DNA of 45,870 nucleotides from Candidatus Saccharimonadota bacterium (lineage in GTDB: Bacteria; Patescibacteriota; Saccharimonadia; Saccharimonadales; Saccharimonadaceae): contig JAFWMO010000004.1 in assembly GCA_017510705.1 (NCBI GenBank), forward strand, positions 1-45,870, in the 5' to 3' direction. The notes below the pieces were generated by a model, which did not search any database, was not told where the DNA came from, and saw only the letters and a program-made list of their open reading frames with translations. The translations under genes were made by a program, and so were the position numbers. Of the stretch, positions 41,981 to 45,870 are shown piece by piece (within the stretch, counting starts at the first letter, position 1; the number at the start of each line of letters is the position of its first letter).

Positions 41981-42937
41981 ATGGCAATACTTGGGATTGA
42001 CGAAGTAGGACGCGGGCCTTTGGCTGGGCCACTGGTGGTGGGGGCGGTGATTTTGCCGGATGACAAGCCTGAGTGGGTAAAAGAGCTTCGCGATTCCAAA
42101 AAACTTTCTGCTAAAAAACGCGAAAAATTATCGGAAATAATTTGGGCGGAAGTGCCGGCGGCGCTAGGTTGGGTTTCGCCAAAAGAGCTAGACGAGCTAG
42201 GAATTAGTGCGGCTCTTAGGCTTGCGACGACGCGTGCCGTGAAATCTATTCAGACACTTCACGCGCCATTTTCACAGATAGTGATTGATGGAAAAGTGAA
42301 TTTTCTCAGCTTGACAAAATTGGCAAAATATGTCAGTACTATGGTAAAAGCTGATGATCTTATAAAAGAAGTTTCGGCAGCGTCGATTATCGCAAAAGTG
42401 GCAAGGGATAAATATATGTGCGAGGTTGCAGAAACTTATCCTGGATATGGTTTTGAAAAGAATGTAGGGTATGGCACAGCAGCGCACATGAAAGCAATTA
42501 ACGGAAACGGGGTTTGCCCAGAGCACCGCAAAAGTTTTGAGCCAATTAAAAGCATGGTGGGGTTCTCGCGCGCGGAGGTTGTGCGAAAAAACACGAGTTT
42601 TACGGGTGCACTCGGAGAAGAAGCAGTGGCTAATCATTTGATGTCTTGTGGGCATACGATCATTGCGCGGAATTTTAAAACGTATTTTTATGAAATTGAC
42701 ATTGTGTCTGTTCAAGGCGACAAGATTTATTTTACGGAAGTGAAATATCGTAAGAATAATTCACGTGGTGGTGGGCTAGTTGCGATTGATAAGAAAAAGT
42801 TGCAACAAATGCGTTACGGGGCAGAGTGCTTTTTAAAATATCATAGTCGGGAATTTGGGCAGTTTGATCCATTGCTTGCGGCGGCGGATGTAGCGGGCGA
42901 GGATTTTGAAGTAAAAGATTGGTTTACGCTAGATTAG
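41981..42937 (+). CDS. rnhB: Ribonuclease HII fused to a YraN/UPF0102 endonuclease-like domain
   Basis: 318 residues. Residues 1-200 are RNase HII, which removes ribonucleotides and RNA-DNA hybrids: GIDEVGRGPLAGPLVVGAV (first acidic pair), DSKKLS, AASIIAKVARD, and YGTAAHMKAINGNGVCPEHRKSF. From about 205 the sequence is YraN-like (TGALGEEAVANHL...ARNFKTYFYEIDIVSVQGDKIYFTEVKYR), with the Glu-Asp-Glu-Lys pattern of this nuclease-like fold. In many bacteria the two genes are neighbours; here they are one ORF. The stop overlaps ychF by 4 bases. Confidence 0.93.
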   Translation: MAILGIDEVGRGPLAGPLVVGAVILPDDKPEWVKELRDSKKLSAKKREKLSEIIWAEVPAALGWVSPKELDELGISAALRLATTRAVKSIQTLHAPFSQIVIDGKVNFLSLTKLAKYVSTMVKADDLIKEVSAASIIAKVARDKYMCEVAETYPGYGFEKNVGYGTAAHMKAINGNGVCPEHRKSFEPIKSMVGFSRAEVVRKNTSFTGALGEEAVANHLMSCGHTIIARNFKTYFYEIDIVSVQGDKIYFTEVKYRKNNSRGGGLVAIDKKKLQQMRYGAECFLKYHSREFGQFDPLLAAADVAGEDFEVKDWFTLD

Positions 42938-43923
42938 ACGTTGAATTTAAATTCTACAACGTCACCGTCTTGCATGATATAGGTCTTGCCTTCGGTGCGG
43001 AGCTTGCCAGCGGCCTTGACGGCTTGTTCGGAGCCGAGTTCTTGTAAATCTTTGAAATTGCAAATACTTGCCGCGATAAAGCCACGTTCAAAATCGGTAT
43101 GGATGGTGCCGGCAGCCTGTGGTGCGGTAGAACCTTTTTTGATGGTCCAGGCGCGACATTCTTTTTTGCCGGCAGTAAGGAAAGATTGAAGACCGAGCGT
43201 ATCGTAGGCGGCTTTGATGAGCTCGCCCAAGGCGTCGTCTTTTACACCGTAGGATTCGAGGAATTCTTTGCGTTCGTTTCTGTCCATGCCAGACATTTCT
43301 TCTTCAAGCTTGGCATTTACAAAGATAGCTTCGGCTGGCGCTACGAGGGCTTTTAGTTTGGCTTGGAGGTCTTGGTCGGTAAGACCTTGCTCGTCGACAT
43401 TAAACATATAGATGACTGGTTTGTCGGTAAGATATGGGATGTTTTCGTCGGCAGGGTCTTTTTTGCGCTTTGCCTCAACTTTGGCTTTGGTTTCTTCGTC
43501 TGCGAGTTGCAATTCTAGATTTATGATATCAATGTCATCTTTTGCTTGAGCTACAATGTCTTCTTCGATTTTGTTGTCGGCGCGGACGATGTCGTTATTC
43601 ACGAAAGCACGGACTACATGACAAATTGCTTGGCACTCGCGAATGTGAGCGAGAAATTTATTACCAAGCCCCTCGCCTTTGGATGCACCAGCTACAAGGC
43701 CGGCGATATCTACAAATTCCACAGTGGCTGGTACGACTTTGTCGGTTTCGTACATTTTTGCGAGAACGTCTAGGCGTTCATCTGGAACTGGGACGATACC
43801 TACATTCGGCTCGATGGTGGCAAAAGGATAGTTGGCGGCAAGCGCGCCAGCATTGGTAAGTGCGTTAAATAATGTGGATTTACCGACGTTTGGTAATCCA
43901 ACGATTCCGATCTTTAGATTCAT
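42934..43923 (-). CDS. ychF: Ribosome-associated GTPase/ATPase YchF (OLA1 family)
   Basis: 329 residues; most homologues have about 360, so loops are shortened. P-loop GLPNVGKST at 8-16; ANYPFATIEPNVGIVPVPDERLD is typical. The guanine-recognition motif is NVDE instead of NKxD, the substitution associated with ATP preference in YchF. The C-terminal TGS domain (TIKKGSTAPQAAGTIHTDFERGFIAA) is complete. Start at 43923, 7 bases after a TATAAT. Confidence 0.95.
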   Translation of the reverse strand: MNLKIGIVGLPNVGKSTLFNALTNAGALAANYPFATIEPNVGIVPVPDERLDVLAKMYETDKVVPATVEFVDIAGLVAGASKGEGLGNKFLAHIRECQAICHVVRAFVNNDIVRADNKIEEDIVAQAKDDIDIINLELQLADEETKAKVEAKRKKDPADENIPYLTDKPVIYMFNVDEQGLTDQDLQAKLKALVAPAEAIFVNAKLEEEMSGMDRNERKEFLESYGVKDDALGELIKAAYDTLGLQSFLTAGKKECRAWTIKKGSTAPQAAGTIHTDFERGFIAASICNFKDLQELGSEQAVKAAGKLRTEGKTYIMQDGDVVEFKFNV

Positions 43924-43930
43924 ATCTGTT

Positions 43931-43968
43931 ATTATAGCATATTTTGCCTTGTTTGATTGTGCTATAAT
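43931..43968. promoter_or_regulatory. Divergent extended -10 promoters, ychF and membrane protein
   Basis: Minus-strand TGC-TATAAT (43939-43931) with 7 bases to the ychF ATG; plus-strand TGC-TATAAT (43960-43968) with 6 bases to the ATG at 43975. Confidence 0.65.
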
Positions 43969-43974
43969 AGAGTT

Positions 43975-44865
43975 ATGAGAAAATTCTTTGATAAAATCTT
44001 TGGTGGGTTAAAAATGAGTTGGCTCACAGTAATAATAATGGCAGTGGCGCTTGGTATCTGGACGGCACTGATGGCAATGCTGGTGCCGGATGGAAATTCG
44101 TTTCATGATATTGTGGTGACGCCAGAATGGTGGGTACTGCCAGCAATTATTATAATTGTGAATTGCAAGAAACCGCTTGACGCGGCACTCAAGGTTTTTG
44201 TGTTTTTCTTGATTTCGCAGCCGTTAGTGTATCTAATTCAAGTGCCGTTTAATTCGATGGGGTGGGGGTTGTTTGGATACTACCCATATTGGTTTAAGAT
44301 TACGCTTGCGACTTTGCCGGCTGGGTTTATTGGGTGGTATATGAAAAAAGATAAGTGGTATTCTGGCGTAATTCTGTCTTTCATGACGGTGCTTCTGGTG
44401 TATACGGGCGTAGGCTACATCAGCCATTGGGGGGAGAATTTTCCGAACCATTTGATTTCTGTGATTTATTGTTTTGGAATTATTCCGGTATTTATATTTG
44501 GACTATTTAAGAAGTGGCAGCCGCAAGTGGTAACGGCAATAATTACAGTGGCGGTGATGATGGTGTGCGCATTCATTGTAAAGCCATTTGGTAGGAGCAA
44601 GTTTGAAACGTATAACAATACATTTGTTTCTGAAAATGGTATTACTCTGGTTGGTGAGCCATTTGTGTCGACTTGGAGCGCAGATAGTGCAACTGGTAAT
44701 GTGGAAATAGTATCCGAGCTAGATGGTGTTTATATGTTTAAGCTTGAGGGGGAACACGGAGCGAATTATTATTTTGAGATTACTGATGAAGCAGGGAATG
44801 AATATGGGTTTACGTATAGCTGGGATGATGGTTCGCAATCTGTGGTTGTGAAGCGTGCAGAATAA
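43975..44865 (+). CDS. Multi-pass membrane protein with external beta domain, function unknown
   Basis: 296 residues. Six or seven hydrophobic segments fill residues about 15-200 (for example SWLTVIIMAVALGIWTALMAML, WWVLPAIIIIVNC, VTAIITVAVMMVCAFIV). The remaining 90 residues form a soluble beta-rich domain (TLVGEPFVSTWSADSATGNVEIVSELDGVYMFKLEGEHGANYYFEITDEAG), resembling an Ig-like fold. No enzyme motif is evident. The ATG fits the promoter; an in-frame upstream start at 43957 would lie in the promoter. Confidence 0.65.
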   Translation: MRKFFDKIFGGLKMSWLTVIIMAVALGIWTALMAMLVPDGNSFHDIVVTPEWWVLPAIIIIVNCKKPLDAALKVFVFFLISQPLVYLIQVPFNSMGWGLFGYYPYWFKITLATLPAGFIGWYMKKDKWYSGVILSFMTVLLVYTGVGYISHWGENFPNHLISVIYCFGIIPVFIFGLFKKWQPQVVTAIITVAVMMVCAFIVKPFGRSKFETYNNTFVSENGITLVGEPFVSTWSADSATGNVEIVSELDGVYMFKLEGEHGANYYFEITDEAGNEYGFTYSWDDGSQSVVVKRAE

Positions 44866-44880
44866 AGTAGTGCATTTTTG

Positions 44881-44889
44881 TGCTATAAT
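44881..44889 (+). promoter_or_regulatory. Extended -10 promoter of the nuclease gene
   Basis: TGC-TATAAT, 6 bases, ATG at 44896. Confidence 0.65.
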
Positions 44890-44895
44890 TTTGAC

Positions 44896-45630
44896 ATGAA
44901 GTTTAGGACACGGAGGTTGCTAGTGGTAATTGCGGCGTTGATGGGCGCGGCAAGTTGGCTGGTGCTAAACCCGGCAAGCTACGAAGCGATTTTCACGCGT
45001 GTGGATGACAGCAACGCCGCTAGCGATTATGATGCTGAAGCTGTGACAGTGCCAGATAGTAGCAGTGTGCGGGCGGCTGACGTGCTAGAAAAACTAGAAG
45101 TAAAAGGGCGGGCGCCAAAAACTGGGTATGCTAGGACGGAATTTTATAATAATTGGCCAACGGTGGATGGGTGTAATCTGAGGCAGAGAATTATCAAGCG
45201 TGAATTTGGCGATAGCGCAGTGCTAAATGGTTGCGATGTGATAAGTGGAGAATTTGATGAGCCGTATACGGGTGAACATAAGGTTTTTAAGGAAAAAGCT
45301 GAGATTTCTAAAGATGTGCAAATAGATCACGTGGTGGCGCTTTCGGATGCATGGCAAAAAGGCGCGCAGTATATGGATGCTGATACGAGGTATGCTATGG
45401 CAACGGACCCGCTAAATTTATTGGCAGTAGATGCGAGTGCAAATGAGAAAAAATCTGATGGTGATGCAGCAACGTGGCTGCCATCCAATAAAAAATTTCG
45501 TTGCCAGTATGTGGCACGACAAGTTTCGGTGAAATACAAGTATGGGCTGTGGGTAACTTCAGCAGAAAAAGAAGCGATTTTGCGCGTGCTTTCTAATTGT
45601 CCAAATGAGTCAGCGGTGGGAGTGGAGTGA
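44896..45630 (+). CDS. Exported HNH endonuclease (DUF1524/GmrSD C-terminal type)
   Basis: 244 residues: short basic start and hydrophobic segment (about 6-25, RLLVVIAALMGAASWLVL) that exports or anchors it. The nuclease core includes YNNWPTVDGCNLRQRII (with Cys), the catalytic QIDHVVALSDAW near 143 (Asp-His), and NLLAVDASANEKKSDGDAATWLP, the HNH Asn/Lys region. Cys pairs suggest an extracytoplasmic protein. Secreted HNH nucleases of this type degrade outside DNA; feeding on host DNA or preparing DNA for uptake are possible roles, not shown by the sequence. Confidence 0.87.
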   Translation: MKFRTRRLLVVIAALMGAASWLVLNPASYEAIFTRVDDSNAASDYDAEAVTVPDSSSVRAADVLEKLEVKGRAPKTGYARTEFYNNWPTVDGCNLRQRIIKREFGDSAVLNGCDVISGEFDEPYTGEHKVFKEKAEISKDVQIDHVVALSDAWQKGAQYMDADTRYAMATDPLNLLAVDASANEKKSDGDAATWLPSNKKFRCQYVARQVSVKYKYGLWVTSAEKEAILRVLSNCPNESAVGVE

Positions 45631-45705
45631 ACATCGCTGGGTGGGCGGTTCTTTCGGGCATACATTTCCCGCCCGGTTGAAGTATAAAGGAGCAACAAAT
45701 AGTCC
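45631..45705. other. Short gap after the nuclease gene
   Basis: Contains an inverted repeat (GGGCGG with CCGCCC, about 45643-45676) without a T run, and a Shine-Dalgarno-like AAGGAG. Nothing else recognised. Confidence 0.4.
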
Positions 45706-45870
45706 TTGGTCTCTGCCTTGGAAGATAAATATCCCAATACCGAAGATAAAGGTTTTGTCTATAGTCCACTATTCTTCGTCCGCGGAGGCCGCATCAGCAG
45801 TCGCACTTTGTACTACGCAGGTTACTATGGCTTCTATTGGTCTAGTACTGTGCAGTCCGCTATCTACGCC
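45706..45870 (+). CDS. Partial FISUMP/C-type-lectin frame with a variable-region-like end
   Basis: Open frame from TTG 45706 (after the TAG at 45700-45702) to the window edge. It encodes YPNTEDKGFVYSPLFFVRGG, then RISSRTLYYAGYYGFYWSST, homologous in pattern to the FISUMP module ends at 29150-29290 and 29960-30110. Codons at the differing positions are almost all NNC/NNT (CGC, AGC, AGT, TAC, TAT, TTC, TCC, GCT, ATC). AAGGAG lies 13 bases upstream. The N-terminal part of the module is missing, so it may be a separate short target, a remnant, or the start of a retroelement locus. Confidence 0.4.
   Translation, partial: MVSALEDKYPNTEDKGFVYSPLFFVRGGRISSRTLYYAGYYGFYWSSTVQSAIYA

Noticed and set aside
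45700-45870. Template repeat of a diversity-generating retroelement
   Set aside because: A template should keep adenines at the variable sites; this sequence has NNC/NNT codons with few A, so it looks like a variable region.

Overview
The window looks like chromosome of a reduced-genome Patescibacterium, most likely a Candidatus Saccharibacteria (TM7) member. Grounds: genes are tightly packed with many few-base or tail-to-tail overlaps; several housekeeping proteins are shortened (glucose-6-phosphate isomerase, YchF, TsaB); there are many anchored surface proteins with lectin-like, fibro-slime and InlB-type repeats; UGA is used as a stop; and most single genes are driven by an extended -10 box (TGn-TATAAT) about 6 bases before the ATG, which predicts leaderless mRNAs. 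The taxon is inferred from gene content and was not checked by a search.

Layout. 1-5.2 kb: pnp with a long hairpin leader, then a sortase-type surface protein. 5.2-7.7 kb: lepA (EF-4) broken into two ORFs exactly at the GTPase/domain II linker, with a histidine-phosphatase cassette between them. 7.7-13.2 kb: two small exported or membrane proteins, two tRNA-Pro genes, ftsH, an M1 aminopeptidase and tRNA-Leu(CAG), whose 3' end is copied in a 63-bp tandem repeat that runs into the aminopeptidase gene. 13.27-13.52 kb: a probable structured noncoding RNA. 13.6-21.7 kb: pgi, a complete agmatine-fermentation module (carbamate kinase, putrescine carbamoyltransferase, antiporter, agmatine deiminase), gpmI and galU. 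21.7-27.4 kb: an AMP-forming ligase, a membrane protein, and a CIRCE-controlled clpC-clpP pair. 27.4-31.3 kb: two large surface proteins, one with two FISUMP lectin modules that resemble targets of diversity-generating retroelements. 31.2-38 kb: tsaE-tsaB, murC, a membrane protein, a 995-residue Cys-rich secreted protein and radA. 38-45.9 kb: ruvC-ruvA, rplS, a beta-helix surface protein, an RNase HII-YraN fusion, ychF, a membrane protein, a secreted HNH nuclease, and the start of another FISUMP-like frame cut by the window edge.

How the parts fit. The agmatine module should convert agmatine to putrescine, ammonia and CO2 with one ATP per agmatine, which suits a host-dependent cell with little biosynthesis, and glycolytic genes flank it. 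ClpC/ClpP, FtsH and the aminopeptidase form a proteolysis set. The exported nuclease, lectin and fibro-slime proteins point to life attached to another cell. The most unusual features are the split lepA, the tRNA-derived tandem repeat, the uncharacterised RNA, the rnhB-yraN fusion, and the systematic leaderless promoters, several sharing bases with the stop codon of the gene before or with an opposing promoter.
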